Part shown: one piece after another, positions 18,386 to 28,591 of the stretch
Numbering within the stretch: the first letter of the stretch is position 1
How the letters are laid out: every line of letters starts with the position of its first letter
Assembly (NCBI RefSeq): GCF_002368395.1
Contig: NZ_AP018254.1
Span: forward strand, 124,001 to 188,000
DNA length: 64,000 nucleotides
Source: Calothrix sp. NIES-3974
GTDB taxonomy: Bacteria; Cyanobacteriota; Cyanobacteriia; Cyanobacteriales; Nostocaceae
Reading direction: 5' to 3'
The notes under the pieces: generated by a model
What the model was told of the DNA's origin: nothing
The model's database searches: none
What the model saw: the letters and a program-made list of their open reading frames with translations, nothing else
Made by a program: the position numbers and the translations under genes

Positions 18386-18573
18386 AGAGGTTGTTTGTCA
18401 AGTGTCAATAAATACTTTATCAACCACTGATTGAAGAGAGTAAATAGGCTCAAACGGTATATTTGTCTTTAGAAACTGTACAGACGCAAGATGTCGCGTC
18501 TTTCCCTATTGCCTACTCCCCATTCCCAAAAACGATAATTCAAGTATTAAAATCGACTTTTAAAACACCCTCT
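18386..18573. repeat. 190-bp miniature inverted-repeat element, copy 2
   Basis: Left end AGAGGTTGTTTGTCAAG; right end is the complement of AGAGGGTGTTTTAAAAG. It shares with copy 1 the internal TTTATCAACCACT and the palindrome at 18482-18501 (here AGACGCAAGATGTCGCGTCT, with mismatches). CGATAATTCAAGTATTAAAATCG also matches, inverted, 310-340 and 55920-55950. It lies in the upstream region of the nitrate-reductase-associated gene; the rest of the 18311-18683 spacer holds heptamer tracts (18640-18665). Confidence 0.8.
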
Positions 18574-18683
18574 AAGATACCATTTCCCAAAAATTGTTGA
18601 TACATTTTCTTCCCCTGTTTCCAAAAGCTCCCCCTCAAGTATCAACTCCCTACTCCCTACTCCCTCTGCATCACACCAGGGAG

Positions 18684-20366
18684 TTAATCTAATTCAGGGG
18701 ATTTCCACCATTTTTGATGTTGAATCAGGGTGTGAGCTTGCCAATTGGGATCGGTTTGGGGGTAATCTTGACGGTAGTGTCCACCTCGGCTTTCGGTGCG
18801 ATAGGCTGCACTTTTGAGGATAAGATAGGCAATATCCAGGAGATTCTCGGTTTCTGCCCATAATTTTAAGCTAGAGGTAATTTCTTCTGTACCACAATCA
18901 ATATTTTCACCAGGTTGCAGACCATTAATCAAGCTGGTAAATTCTAACTCGGCAAACTCCTCTCGCCATTTTTCCACAATTGCTTGCGCCTTGATTAATT
19001 GTGTTTGCGTCCGACAAATACCTGCACTTTGCCACATTAACTTCGGAATTTGATGACGTAGTTCTTGCACCCACTCGTTTTGTCGGATGATTTTTGCTGT
19101 TACCGTTTCCGTCAGTAATGACTCTTTGGTAATTTCCTGTAACCCTTGAGTATTATTCCTCTCAAGCTCCAGGTGTTTCATCTGCGCACCAAAAACTATA
19201 CATTCTAGTAAGGAATTACTCGCAAGCCGATTGGCTCCATGTACCCCCGTACTCGCAGTTTCGCCAATGGCGTACAAACCAGGGATATTTGTGCGATTAT
19301 TGGTATTAGTCAAAATTCCTCCCATCCAATAATGGGCTGCGGGAGCGACGGGAATTGGTTCTTGAAACACGTCTATATCCCATTTGGCACAAACTTGAAT
19401 GATATTGGGAAAACGGTGACGAATACGCTCTTCTGGAATAGGACGCAAATCCAGCCATACATTGGCAGTTGTGGGATCGGTGGCTGTTTTTTGTAAATGA
19501 TTGTAAATTGCTCGACTGACCACATCACGGGGTGCTAATTCCCCGTCGGGATGGTAATCAAAGACAAACCTTCTTCCGGTGTCGTCAACTAAATGCGCTC
19601 CTTCTCCCCGTACCGCTTCACTAATTAAGAATCTATCCGCACCAGCTTTGGTCAAGGCTGTGGGGTGAAATTGGAAAAATTCCAAATCCCGTAAAATTGC
19701 CCCTGAACGCCATGCGATCGCCACACCATCTCCTGTACTGACTGCGGGATTGGTGGTTTGGGCAAATACCTGTCCACCCCCACCTGTTGCTAAAATTACT
19801 GCCTGAGCGCGAATCCACTGAACCTGTCCCTGGTAAAATAAACAAATCCCCTGAACCTGTCCTGTTGTCGGGTTGTGCCACAGTCTCAGTGCTAAAGCCT
19901 GTTGAATCACTTGAATCTGGGGACAACGATTTAACACTTGAGCCGTTAAGGTGGAAATGACGGCTCGACCCGTTGTATCCGCAGCATGTAAAACTCGATG
20001 ACGGGAATGGGCTGCTTCTAGGGTTAAGGCTAAATCATTACCGCGCCGATCAAATGTCACACCTAAATTGACCAAATCACGGACACAATCTGGCGCATGG
20101 TAGGCTAAAAACTCAACTGCTGGACGGGAACACAAACCTACACCTGCTCGCAAGGTATCTTCAACATGCAACTGGGGAGAATCATCTGGAGAAACAGCTG
20201 CGGCAATTCCACCTTGTGCCCAATCACTAGCCGATAATTTTACTGTTTCTTTTGTAATTAAGCCAACATGATATTTCTGGGGAATACACAGTGCTGTATA
20301 AAGTCCTGCCGCACCCGCACCCACTACCAGCACATCAAATTGGCGCGGAAATTCTTGGTTGTTCAA
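18684..20366 (-). CDS. nadB: L-aspartate oxidase
   Basis: 560 residues. It oxidises L-aspartate to iminoaspartate, the first step of de novo NAD synthesis, using FAD. The N-terminal dinucleotide motif GAGAAG is at 16-21. Family motifs seen: SDWAQGGIAAA, FFQFHPTAL, RGEGAHLVDDTGRRF and HGANRLASNSLLE, then the helical C-terminal domain with ESRGGHYRQDYP. It is distinct from SdhA, found at 45.9 kb, by the shorter capping domain and the C-terminus. The only start that fits is TTG at 20366 (an in-frame TAA lies five codons upstream and there is no ATG), with no clear ribosome site, so expression may be low. It is monocistronic. Confidence 0.95.
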   Translation of the reverse strand: MNNQEFPRQFDVLVVGAGAAGLYTALCIPQKYHVGLITKETVKLSASDWAQGGIAAAVSPDDSPQLHVEDTLRAGVGLCSRPAVEFLAYHAPDCVRDLVNLGVTFDRRGNDLALTLEAAHSRHRVLHAADTTGRAVISTLTAQVLNRCPQIQVIQQALALRLWHNPTTGQVQGICLFYQGQVQWIRAQAVILATGGGGQVFAQTTNPAVSTGDGVAIAWRSGAILRDLEFFQFHPTALTKAGADRFLISEAVRGEGAHLVDDTGRRFVFDYHPDGELAPRDVVSRAIYNHLQKTATDPTTANVWLDLRPIPEERIRHRFPNIIQVCAKWDIDVFQEPIPVAPAAHYWMGGILTNTNNRTNIPGLYAIGETASTGVHGANRLASNSLLECIVFGAQMKHLELERNNTQGLQEITKESLLTETVTAKIIRQNEWVQELRHQIPKLMWQSAGICRTQTQLIKAQAIVEKWREEFAELEFTSLINGLQPGENIDCGTEEITSSLKLWAETENLLDIAYLILKSAAYRTESRGGHYRQDYPQTDPNWQAHTLIQHQKWWKSPELD

Positions 20367-20979
20367 AGTATTTACGTATTAGGAGATGCAAAAAAATAAC
20401 ATAAAAATCTAGGGTTTCTCAGGGAAGATAGCAGTTCCTATGGGTAAGAAAAAGCACGTAGTTGCGCTTTAACACTTGATATTCCAGCTTTTTCGTAGCT
20501 AAAGCCACTACTGGTTTGTCAAAACAGAAATGATGGATACATTTATTTATAACTTAAATGCGGGTAGGATACCCGCACCACCACCATCTATCAAAATAAA
20601 GTTGACAGACCGCTAGTATTAACCCTTTAGAACTTATCCTGGATTTCTCACGAGTAAGTTGTAAGCCTTGAGTAACGGATTGATTTTCCTTCTACGGACT
20701 ATCCCTACTCTCTATTCCCCATGAGTTTTAGGGTTTTGTGAGAAATGCGGGTTATGTGGTGAATTATTTGGGGAAGGAGAACAGCAGGCGAATAGTTCAA
20801 GACAGAGCCATGCTTCCCTGGATAAAATCGGAAGTAGGAAAATTATTCGCTCCTACTCCCAATTTACGATTGGTCAAAACCATTCAATATCAAGCCCTAC
20901 AAGTCAATAATATTCACAATTAGTGACCGATTTGACTTTGTTGCTGATGATTAACTCTGTAGAACACAAAGGCGATCAA
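20367..20979. other. Intergenic region with two repeat copies
   Basis: 613 bp between the nadB start and the psbU end. 20455-20512 is a copy of the family GCACGTAGTTGCGCT...GCTAAAGCCACTACT. 20638-20751 is a copy of the 100-bp TTTCTCAC-ended family. A + strand frame at 20738-20923 overlaps the repeat, has no ribosome site and is not called. The nadB promoter should lie near 20370-20450. Confidence 0.6.
20638..20751 (-). repeat. 100-bp MITE-like element (TTTCTCAC ends), inverted copy
   Basis: Starts CCTGGATTTCTCACGA and ends TTTTGTGAGAAATGCGGG, imperfect inverted ends. The interior has GTAAGCCTTGAGTAACGG and TGATTTTCCT, shared with copies at 28592, 30389, 31178, 48535 and 61428. Confidence 0.85.
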
Positions 20980-21411
20980 CTAGCGATAAATGCCATTATT
21001 GTAACGGTCATCCCCTTCATTAAAAACCGCTTCCGGTTCGGTGACGATAAAATTATCCAAATTCTGCTCTAAACGTCTTTTTTGAGCTTCGCTCAAACCT
21101 TCTAGTTTGAGGACATCTTCAACCTTTTCGTAGGGAGCATTTTGGACGATTTTGCTAGCCAACTTTGGATAAAAACCAGGGAAACGCTGGAAAGACCGCA
21201 AACTTGTATTATTTAAATCAATTTTATCCCCGTACACTTCATCTAACTTGTCATCAGCGCGATTGCGTAATTTTTCGGCTGGGACAGCAGCTTCGGCTGC
21301 AAATAGGGGACTGTGTATTGTAATTGCTTGTGCTGAATAAGTTGTACCAAACCATCCCCAGCTAGCTACTAATAAACTAAATACTGTTAATAAACGTACC
21401 AATCCTTTCAC
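20980..21411 (-). CDS. psbU: Photosystem II extrinsic 12 kDa protein PsbU
   Basis: 143 residues from a GTG start with AGAGGT upstream at good spacing. A signal peptide (residues 1-29, ending SAQA) sends it to the thylakoid lumen. The mature part has the helix-hairpin-helix-like fold of PsbU: KIDLNNTSLRSFQRFPGFYP, then KIVQNAPYEKVEDVLKL and the C-terminal RYNNGIYR. PsbU helps stabilise the oxygen-evolving complex on the lumenal face of photosystem II, alongside PsbO and PsbV. It is monocistronic, 240 bp from the next gene on the same strand. Confidence 0.95.
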   Translation of the reverse strand: MKGLVRLLTVFSLLVASWGWFGTTYSAQAITIHSPLFAAEAAVPAEKLRNRADDKLDEVYGDKIDLNNTSLRSFQRFPGFYPKLASKIVQNAPYEKVEDVLKLEGLSEAQKRRLEQNLDNFIVTEPEAVFNEGDDRYNNGIYR

Positions 21412-21651
21412 TGTCGTCTACCTCTTTCCATCGAAATATCTGTATAGATTCGCGATTCAAGTGTTGAGATGATGTAGCATAAATCAGCCAGGAAAAACCC
21501 CAAAGCTGACAAATCTATCTACAAAACTCTCGCTGTCGAATCAAACACAGCAGTCATCAGAAACTAATATACAGCTTATTAATATCCACAATTATCATTT
21601 AGATCGGTTGGTTAGATTTACTTTTGTTAAAACTTTACCGTTTGTTAGCAT

Positions 21652-22452
21652 TTAAGCCACAATCGCCGCAATTAAAAATAGGGCATCTACTAATATCGTA
21701 CTTAATACAGCCCCAGCAAAGGCGTAGGTATGACGCTCACGCTCAGTCAAGGCTGTTAATCCTGTAAACATGAGTATCCATACCAATCCTACAGCCCAAG
21801 TCACTCCCCAGGGACTATCTAATTGTCCTAGGGCTGCATGTAAAATTAAGGGGGCTTGATCAGCTTCTACCACCATGATTTGCCGCCAAAAGGGAATTAA
21901 ATTAACTACATAAAAGTAAACATCTGTTAACACTGTACCTAATAGGGAACCCAAATAAAACCAACTTCCCACGAGATATTTTTTTTGCCACAGACACCAA
22001 ATGGTCAAGGGTAAGGCAATGGATTCTATGGGTAAATGCCACAATGGTTCCCAGCGTAGCCATCCCCAATAGATAGAACCAGCCAACCAACTCCAACTAA
22101 AGCCAAACAGCAAATCACCCCAACTTGTGGTTTTCGGGTTTTTCAGTAAGCGATGGCTTAACCACAGCCAAAATCCTGTCAAAGCCAAACTTAGCCACGG
22201 TAAAACCCGCACTAAGGGTGCTTCGATAAATACGGGTACGGAAACCAAAAAAGTGGCGATCGCAAACATCTGCCAGTGTAAAGCAAATTTGCTGACTAGA
22301 GATTGTTTAATTTCACCTCGGAGTAAGGGAATTGATCGCCTTAAAGATAAGCTTTTTTCTCGACTACTTGTTTCTAAATTCCCCTGAGTTTCCGCTCCTG
22401 TTGACCGGATAGGGGTCGGAGATGGGCTGGCAGTTAAAGTATTGTTAACCAA
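21652..22452 (-). CDS. DUF3120 multipass membrane protein
   Basis: 266 residues. The start is uncertain: no ATG opens the frame, and TTG at 22452 is the farthest upstream option. The first 55 residues are polar (proline- and serine-rich) and may not be translated. The rest is a membrane protein with about six or seven helices: FAIATFLVSVPVFIEAPLV, LPWLSLALTGFWLWL, and the conserved FWRQIMVVEADQAPLILHAALGQL loop. This matches the cyanobacterial DUF3120 family. The function is unknown. The strict cyanobacterial distribution and the psbU neighbour suggest a thylakoid or plasma-membrane role, but that is only inference. Confidence 0.8.
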   Translation of the reverse strand: MVNNTLTASPSPTPIRSTGAETQGNLETSSREKSLSLRRSIPLLRGEIKQSLVSKFALHWQMFAIATFLVSVPVFIEAPLVRVLPWLSLALTGFWLWLSHRLLKNPKTTSWGDLLFGFSWSWLAGSIYWGWLRWEPLWHLPIESIALPLTIWCLWQKKYLVGSWFYLGSLLGTVLTDVYFYVVNLIPFWRQIMVVEADQAPLILHAALGQLDSPWGVTWAVGLVWILMFTGLTALTERERHTYAFAGAVLSTILVDALFLIAAIVA

Positions 22453-22931
22453 AGTTTCTAATATTTGTAATTTAACTTTACTTTGTTTAATTTATCATAA
22501 GCCAAAATACCTGGGGAATAGGCAACAGGTAGGTTAATTTTATGTTGAGATGTTTGGGGGGTGTAGGGGGAACTGGGGATGTAGGGAATGCAGGGGAAGA
22601 AAATGCATTAAGATTTTTGTCCTCTACACCTATTTATTTTTTGTTTGTACTTTGGGCGACTAAAATACTTTCACAAGCTTACAAGAAATAAGAGATGCGA
22701 TATATCACGTCTTTATTATTTTTCCGCAAACCCCTATTTCCCATCCCCTATTCCCTACTCCTTACTCCCTAGATTTAATCCCAAAAAATACAAGTATAAA
22801 CAGTTATCGGTATATACCAGGACTTAAGCCATGAGGGACATCGATGTATAATTAGCGCGACTCCTCCACAATGGCTTAACGATGTGACTGTCCAGGATTA
22901 AATTTACCTTTACCTTGAGATTCAGTGGGAT
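22453..22931. other. Divergent intergenic region
   Basis: 479 bp between DUF3120 and the large substrate-binding protein. It holds heptamer tracts (22740-22770, CTATTCC/CTCCTTACTCC) and a G-rich run (22548-22590). The + strand promoter of the next gene should lie near 22830-22900. No RNA gene recognised. Confidence 0.5.
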
Positions 22932-25900
22932 ATGTGGCAAAAACAAACCCAATATAAATCAGTAGCTTGTCTAACATTGTTGCTAGCAATGGCATCATCG
23001 ACGCTAACAACAAAATTTGCGATCGCGCAGCGACTCCCTGGGAGTATCCCATCCTTCCATGATGGTAAGTTGTTCGCCCAAACTCCGTCATCAGTACAAC
23101 CTGTATTCCCCTTACCAACTAATGTGGAGCGAGGTACAGTTGTTCGCTTAGATGGTTCCAGTAGTATGGCTGGGATTAACAATGAACTGAAGCGACAATT
23201 TGAGCAGAAGTTTGCTGGTAGTCAGGTGGAAGTAGGTAGTAATGGTGCTAGTGCTGCCATCAAAGGATTGCAAGGCGGTAAAATTGATATTGCAGCCATC
23301 GGTCGGGGTTTGACTACCCAGGAATTGCAACAAGGATTAGAGCAGTACCGACTTAAACGAGAAAAAATTGCAATTATTGTCGGTGAAAAAAATCCCTTTC
23401 AAGGCAGTTTAACCAACGAACAATTTGCCAAAATCTTCCGGGGAGAAATCACCGACTGGTCACAGGTGGGAGGAGAACCAGGAAAGATTCGTTTTATTGA
23501 CCGTCCCAGTGGAAGTGATACCAGAGAAGCTTTTCGTAGTTATCCAGTGTTTAAAAATCAGGAATTTACCACTGGTAAAAATGCAGTTCAAGTAGAAACA
23601 GATGATACAGCAGCTATTATCAAAGAATTAGGTGCAGATGGGATTAGTTATGCGATCGCCCATGAAGTAGTACAGACACCGGGGGTCAGGGTGTTGAGAA
23701 TGCACCAAATCCTACCGGATGACGAGCGATATCCCTACTCCCAACCCTTTGTTTATGCCTACAAACAAAACCCGAACATTGGGGTAAAAAGCTTTTTGGG
23801 ATTTGCAAGTTCAGAAATTGGAACCCAAGCAGTTAAAACTGCACAAACCAACGCAGCTAATGCGATCGCTCAATCACTTGCAGGTAAAGTTGCGAATCTT
23901 TCTCCAGATTCCCCGACTCCAACAGAGGGAACTACGCCAAATGCGATCGCAACCACCAATGCTCAAGGTTCAACGGATGCTAATGCGACTGGTAATATCG
24001 ACAATACCAATAATAGCCAAGAACAAGCCAGTTCCATCACCGCAGCAAACACCCAAACAGCCGACACCCCAACCTCAACCGCAGAAGCAAAATGGCCCTG
24101 GTGGTGGTTATTAGCACCCGTTTTGTTAGGATTAGGTGGTGGTGCTTTACTATGGTTACTGACAAAAGGTTCCCGCAATCAGGAGGAAAAATTAGCGATG
24201 GCCACGGTTTCGGGTGATGCTAGCGAACCGACGAATAATCCTTCTCTGGAAACAGTGACGGATATTCCAAATAGTAATACTGTAGAAAATCAGGTCAATA
24301 CGGCTAGAACAACCTCCCTATGGGAACGTTTAGCTCAAGAAGATGAAAATCAACAGTTAGCAGCACCCGTGGATGTAGTTATGCCTGACTATCCCAGTCA
24401 TGACTCGACAACGGATATTCAAGAAGTAGTATCTAGTACAGAAGTCAATATTGTTTCCCCGGAGAATTCGGGAAATAATACGGAAATTAGCCAAAATACA
24501 GTCACAAATGATGCTAATTTATTAGGCAGTGCAGCCCTACTTGCAGGGACAACAGCAGTGGGAACTGGTTTATGGGGATTATTGAATCAGCAAGGTGAAA
24601 ATTCAGATATTAACCCCCCTGTTACAGAAGAAAATCTAGATGTATCTGCAAGCGCTCAAATTCCGGAAACAGAAATCCCTGGATTGGATGTCAATGTGAA
24701 TGCTCCACAAACACCGGAAATTTCTGGATTAGATACAAATGTAGATATTCCACAAAACACAGAAATCCCTGGTTTAGATGTAAATATTGACGTTCCTCAA
24801 ACTACGGAAATTCCCGGATTGGATGTCAATGTGGATATTCCACAAACCACGGAAATTCCTGGTTTCGATGTCAATGTTGATATTCCACAAACACCGGAAA
24901 TCTCTGAATTGGATGTAAATGTTGACGTTCCTCAAACAACAGAAATTCCCGGATTGGATGTCAATGTGGATATTCCACAAACCACGGAAATTCCTGGTTT
25001 CGATGTCAATGTTGATATTCCACAAACACCGGAAATCTCTGAATTGGATGTAAATGTTGACGTTCCTCAAACAACAGAAATTCCCGGATTGGATGTAGAT
25101 ACGACACAAAACACAGAAACATTTGAAGCAACTCCCTTACCAGATGTATGGGAGGAAACTCCACAAGCAACAGAAACACCTAATATTATTGGTAATATAA
25201 TGTCCGCAGGTAGTGGTGTTGCTGCTGGTGTCGCTGCTGCTGGAATGGGTCTTTGGGGACTTGTAAATAATCCTTCCCAAAATGATGAGCAAACCAATCC
25301 TGAAGATACTCAGGAATTAAGCACAAATCCCAATTTAGAAACAACAGAAATCTCTGGATTGGATGTAAATGTTGACGTTCCACAAACACCGGAAATCTCT
25401 GGATTGGATGTAAATGTGGATATTCCACAAACACCGGAAATCTCTGGATTGGATGTCAATGTGGATGTTCCACAAACACCGGAAATCTCTGGATTAGATG
25501 TCAATGTGGATGTTCCACAAACACCGGAAATCTCTGGATTAGATGTCAATGTGGATGTTCCACAAACAACCGAAATTCCCGTATTGGATGTCAATGTTGA
25601 CGTTCCGCAAACACCGGAATCATCTGGATTGGATGTAAATGTGGATATTCCACAAACACCGGAAGTGTCTGGTTTAGATGTCAATGTTGACGTTCCTCAA
25701 ACAACAGAAATTCCCGGATTGGATGTAGATACGACACAAAACACAGAAACATTTGAAGCAAATCCCTTACCAGATGTATGGGAGGAAACTCCACAAGCAA
25801 CAGAAACACCTAATATTATTGGTAATATAATGTCCGCAGGTAGTGGTGTTGCTGCTGGAATGGGTTTATGGGGACTTGTAAATAATTCTTCCCAAAATGA

Positions 25901-27668
25901 TGAGCAAACCAATCCTGAAGACACTCAGGAATCAAACACAAATCCCAACTTAGAAACACCGGAAGTATCTGGATTGGATGTAAATGTTGACGTTCCTCAA
26001 ACACCGGAAATCTCTGGATTGGATGTAAATGTTGACGTTCCTCAAACACCAGAAGTATCTGGTTTAGATGTCAATGTAGATGTTCCAAAAACTACGGAAA
26101 TTCCCGGATTGGATGTAAATGTTGACGTTCCTCAAACACAGGAAATATCTGGATTAGATGTAAATGTTGACGTTCCTCAAACACAGGAAATATCCGGTGG
26201 ATTGGATGTAAATGTTGACGTTCCTCAAACACAGGAAATCTCTGGATTGGATGTAAATGCTGACCTTCCACAAACGACGGAAATTCCCGGATTGGACGTA
26301 AATGTGGATGTTCCTCAAACACCAGAAGTATCTGGATTAGATGTCAATGTAGATATTCCACAAAACACAGGAACATTTGAATCAAATCCCTTACCAGATG
26401 TATGGGAGGAAACTTCAGAAACTCCACAAGAGACAGAAACACCTAATATTCTTGGTAATGTAATGTCCGCAGGTAGCGGTGTTGCTGCTGGTGTTGCTGC
26501 TGCTGGAATGGGTTTATGGGGACTTGTAAATAATTCTTCCCAAAATGATGAGCAAACCAATCCTGAAGATACTCAGGAATTAAGCACAAATCCCAATTTA
26601 GAAACAACAGAAATCTCTGGATTGGATGTAAATGTTGACGTTCCTCAAACACCGGAAATCTCTGGATTGGATGTCAATGTTGACGTTCCTCAAACACAGG
26701 AAATCTCTGGATTGGATGTCAATGTTGAAGTTCCACAAATACCCGAAATTCCCGGATTGGATGTCAATGTGGATATTCCACAAACACCGGAAATCTCTGG
26801 ATTAGATGTAAATGTGGATGTTCCACAAACAATAGAAAATCTCACGGAAACACCAGAAGTCAGTCAAACACTCGAACAACCTTTGGGGGATGGAGAAGAA
26901 AGTCCCGAAAATGGTCTAATTGATAACTTGCCACTAACAGGTGCTGCTGTCCTAGCTGGAGGTGCAGTAATTGCCGCAGGTATTGCTGGGAATAATTCAG
27001 ATTCCGTTGATGAAAATTACCAATCTGAGGAAAAACCTGAAGATAATCCCGACTTGACAGTAGCAGAAGTCACTGAATTCACGGAAGTAGAAAATGAGGA
27101 TTTAGAGGTGGAAACCAGCGAAATTCAAATTATACCTCGAACTCCAAAATGGGCCCATATTACATGGCAAATTGCAGAAGCGGAACGAGAAATCCTGCGT
27201 CAACAAGGAGCATCCCAATTAGCACTGCGTTTGTATGATGTCACCGACATGGATTTGAGTTACCAAACTCCTCAACTAGTCCAACAATATGAATGTGAAG
27301 ACAGTGTGCAAAACCGATTTGTAGCCATTCCGATTAGCGATCGCGATTATATGGTCGAAATCGGCTACTTAACGGAGGACGACCGTTGGTTACTACTAGC
27401 ACGTTCCCCCATTGTCCGCGTTTTCAACCGTCCCCAGCAAGAATTTTGGTTTGAAACTGATGTGGAATTAATTATCCACGGTTCCACCCAACCCGGTTCA
27501 ACCGTTTCTATTGCTGGTAATCCCATCAAAGTCAAATCTGATGGTACTTTCCACCTCCGTATCCCCTTTACACAAAATGTCATCGATTACATCATTACTT
27601 CCGTATCGGCAGATGGTGAGCAGTCAAAAGATATACGTAAGTTCTTTACCCAAGGACAAGGGGAGTAG
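22932..27668 (+). CDS. PstS-like substrate-binding protein with long 15-residue repeat region and DUF4912
   Basis: 1,578 residues, ATG start. Order: Sec-type signal (1-33); a phosphate-binding-like periplasmic domain (about 60-300: LDGSSSMAGINNELKRQFEQ, IAAIGRGLT, FIDRPSGSDTREAF, DGISYAIAHEV); a low-complexity linker; one membrane helix (WWWLLAPVLLGLGGGALLWLL, 390-410); then 33 copies of a 15-residue unit of the type EISGLDVNVDVPQTP (about 577-1306). Three near-identical 60-70 residue inserts (NPLPDVWEETPQ...AGSGVAAGMGLWGLVNN) break the repeats into four blocks. The C-terminus has DUF4912 (about 1400-1500: WAHITWQIAEAEREILRQQG, RDYMVEIGYL) and an Ig-like end. A binding domain facing outward with a cytoplasmic or envelope repeat stalk is inferred. 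Function unknown; possibly sensing or surface organisation. Confidence 0.85.
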   Translation: MWQKQTQYKSVACLTLLLAMASSTLTTKFAIAQRLPGSIPSFHDGKLFAQTPSSVQPVFPLPTNVERGTVVRLDGSSSMAGINNELKRQFEQKFAGSQVEVGSNGASAAIKGLQGGKIDIAAIGRGLTTQELQQGLEQYRLKREKIAIIVGEKNPFQGSLTNEQFAKIFRGEITDWSQVGGEPGKIRFIDRPSGSDTREAFRSYPVFKNQEFTTGKNAVQVETDDTAAIIKELGADGISYAIAHEVVQTPGVRVLRMHQILPDDERYPYSQPFVYAYKQNPNIGVKSFLGFASSEIGTQAVKTAQTNAANAIAQSLAGKVANLSPDSPTPTEGTTPNAIATTNAQGSTDANATGNIDNTNNSQEQASSITAANTQTADTPTSTAEAKWPWWWLLAPVLLGLGGGALLWLLTKGSRNQEEKLAMATVSGDASEPTNNPSLETVTDIPNSNTVENQVNTARTTSLWERLAQEDENQQLAAPVDVVMPDYPSHDSTTDIQEVVSSTEVNIVSPENSGNNTEISQNTVTNDANLLGSAALLAGTTAVGTGLWGLLNQQGENSDINPPVTEENLDVSASAQIPETEIPGLDVNVNAPQTPEISGLDTNVDIPQNTEIPGLDVNIDVPQTTEIPGLDVNVDIPQTTEIPGFDVNVDIPQTPEISELDVNVDVPQTTEIPGLDVNVDIPQTTEIPGFDVNVDIPQTPEISELDVNVDVPQTTEIPGLDVDTTQNTETFEATPLPDVWEETPQATETPNIIGNIMSAGSGVAAGVAAAGMGLWGLVNNPSQNDEQTNPEDTQELSTNPNLETTEISGLDVNVDVPQTPEISGLDVNVDIPQTPEISGLDVNVDVPQTPEISGLDVNVDVPQTPEISGLDVNVDVPQTTEIPVLDVNVDVPQTPESSGLDVNVDIPQTPEVSGLDVNVDVPQTTEIPGLDVDTTQNTETFEANPLPDVWEETPQATETPNIIGNIMSAGSGVAAGMGLWGLVNNSSQNDEQTNPEDTQESNTNPNLETPEVSGLDVNVDVPQTPEISGLDVNVDVPQTPEVSGLDVNVDVPKTTEIPGLDVNVDVPQTQEISGLDVNVDVPQTQEISGGLDVNVDVPQTQEISGLDVNADLPQTTEIPGLDVNVDVPQTPEVSGLDVNVDIPQNTGTFESNPLPDVWEETSETPQETETPNILGNVMSAGSGVAAGVAAAGMGLWGLVNNSSQNDEQTNPEDTQELSTNPNLETTEISGLDVNVDVPQTPEISGLDVNVDVPQTQEISGLDVNVEVPQIPEIPGLDVNVDIPQTPEISGLDVNVDVPQTIENLTETPEVSQTLEQPLGDGEESPENGLIDNLPLTGAAVLAGGAVIAAGIAGNNSDSVDENYQSEEKPEDNPDLTVAEVTEFTEVENEDLEVETSEIQIIPRTPKWAHITWQIAEAEREILRQQGASQLALRLYDVTDMDLSYQTPQLVQQYECEDSVQNRFVAIPISDRDYMVEIGYLTEDDRWLLLARSPIVRVFNRPQQEFWFETDVELIIHGSTQPGSTVSIAGNPIKVKSDGTFHLRIPFTQNVIDYIITSVSADGEQSKDIRKFFTQGQGE
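24661..26850 (+). repeat. 45-bp coding tandem repeats in four blocks, with about 0.7-kb higher-order repeats
   Basis: In-frame units encode (E)ISGLDVNVDVPQTP variants: about 10, 9, 9 and 5 units per block. Blocks are separated at about 25112-25350, 25733-25965 and 26362-26610 by near-identical insert segments encoding PLPDVWEET...GMGLWGLVNN. Long stretches are identical at DNA level, which indicates recent unequal exchange. One unit carries an extra glycine (SGGLD near 26198), a 3-bp insertion that keeps the frame. Confidence 0.95.
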
Positions 27669-27710
27669 CCGTTTCCCAGAGAAGAGTGTAGACCAAAGTA
27701 AATAAAGTAA

Positions 27711-27789
27711 TTGGATTTTGGATTACTCTTCGGTCGATCCGCTAGCCTAAAGGCATGGCTTTCGCCAACGCGTCTATGGATTTTGGATC
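27711..27789 (+). repeat. Long inverted repeat, left copy
   Basis: Contains CGGTCGATCCGCTAGCC, AAAGGCATGGCTTTCGCCAA and CGCGTCTATGGATTTTGGAT. The reverse complement recurs at 31861-31946 almost perfectly, 4.1 kb away. Confidence 0.9.
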
Positions 27790-28591
27790 ACCCTCACGGG
27801 TAATATCATTTTCCAAAAATCGTGATACATTTTCTCTCCTTACTTCCCCGTTAGGTATCAACTCCAATTTAAAACGGCATAAGTGCTGCGGTGTCTAAAA
27901 AACGTCGCAGTACGTTTTTTCTATGGATCAACGCGGTTCAGTTAGGGGGACTTAATATCGCTTACACTAATGATCGCAACATATTACCAGATTTATCACA
28001 AGTAACTTAGGGCTTGCGGAAAAATGATAAAACTCTTATCCTATAAGCCTTGGAGAGTATTTCATTCGCAAACAGTGCTTTCCAAATAGGCATATAGGAG
28101 CTACAAAAACCTTGCATCTGAAATTTTGAGGAGCCAATCAATAAAAAGTGGAATTTTCGGGTTAAAACTATTCCCTATTCCCTGTAGGTTTGAGGAATTT
28201 GTGAGAAATACGGGATTAGGGGAATTAGTAATATCGCCATCCAGAAGTTACGGTTTACCGAGTCGTGAGCAAGGTTTAATTTGCTAACCTGATTTTGGAT
28301 GCTATTGTCTGATTGTGACGACAGCGACCGTAATTGGCAATTAACAGATTGAAAATATAAATATATTTTTATCAGTTGTTACAGATTCAATTTGTATATT
28401 CACCCATTGTTGAACCATTACCCGGATCTATCATTACCTGCATTTATCACAAATTCCCAAAATTTACAGGGAGTAGGGAGTAGCGAATAGGGAGTAGGGA
28501 GTGGGTTACATGTACTGCTTATACCAAAATAAAAGAAAGTGTTTTTCCCCTACCCCCTATTTTCAAACAAGTCGGGAGAAATACAGGTCAA

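Noticed and set aside
18311-18420. NtcA-type site before the nitrate-reductase-associated gene
   Set aside because: No GTA-N8-TAC was found in this stretch.
20738-20923. 61-codon + strand frame before psbU
   Set aside because: Starts inside a MITE-like repeat; not protein-like.
24774-26783. Many minus-strand frames (for example CGTSTLTSNPEISGV repeats)
   Set aside because: Antisense shadow of the 45-bp coding repeats in the large substrate-binding protein gene.
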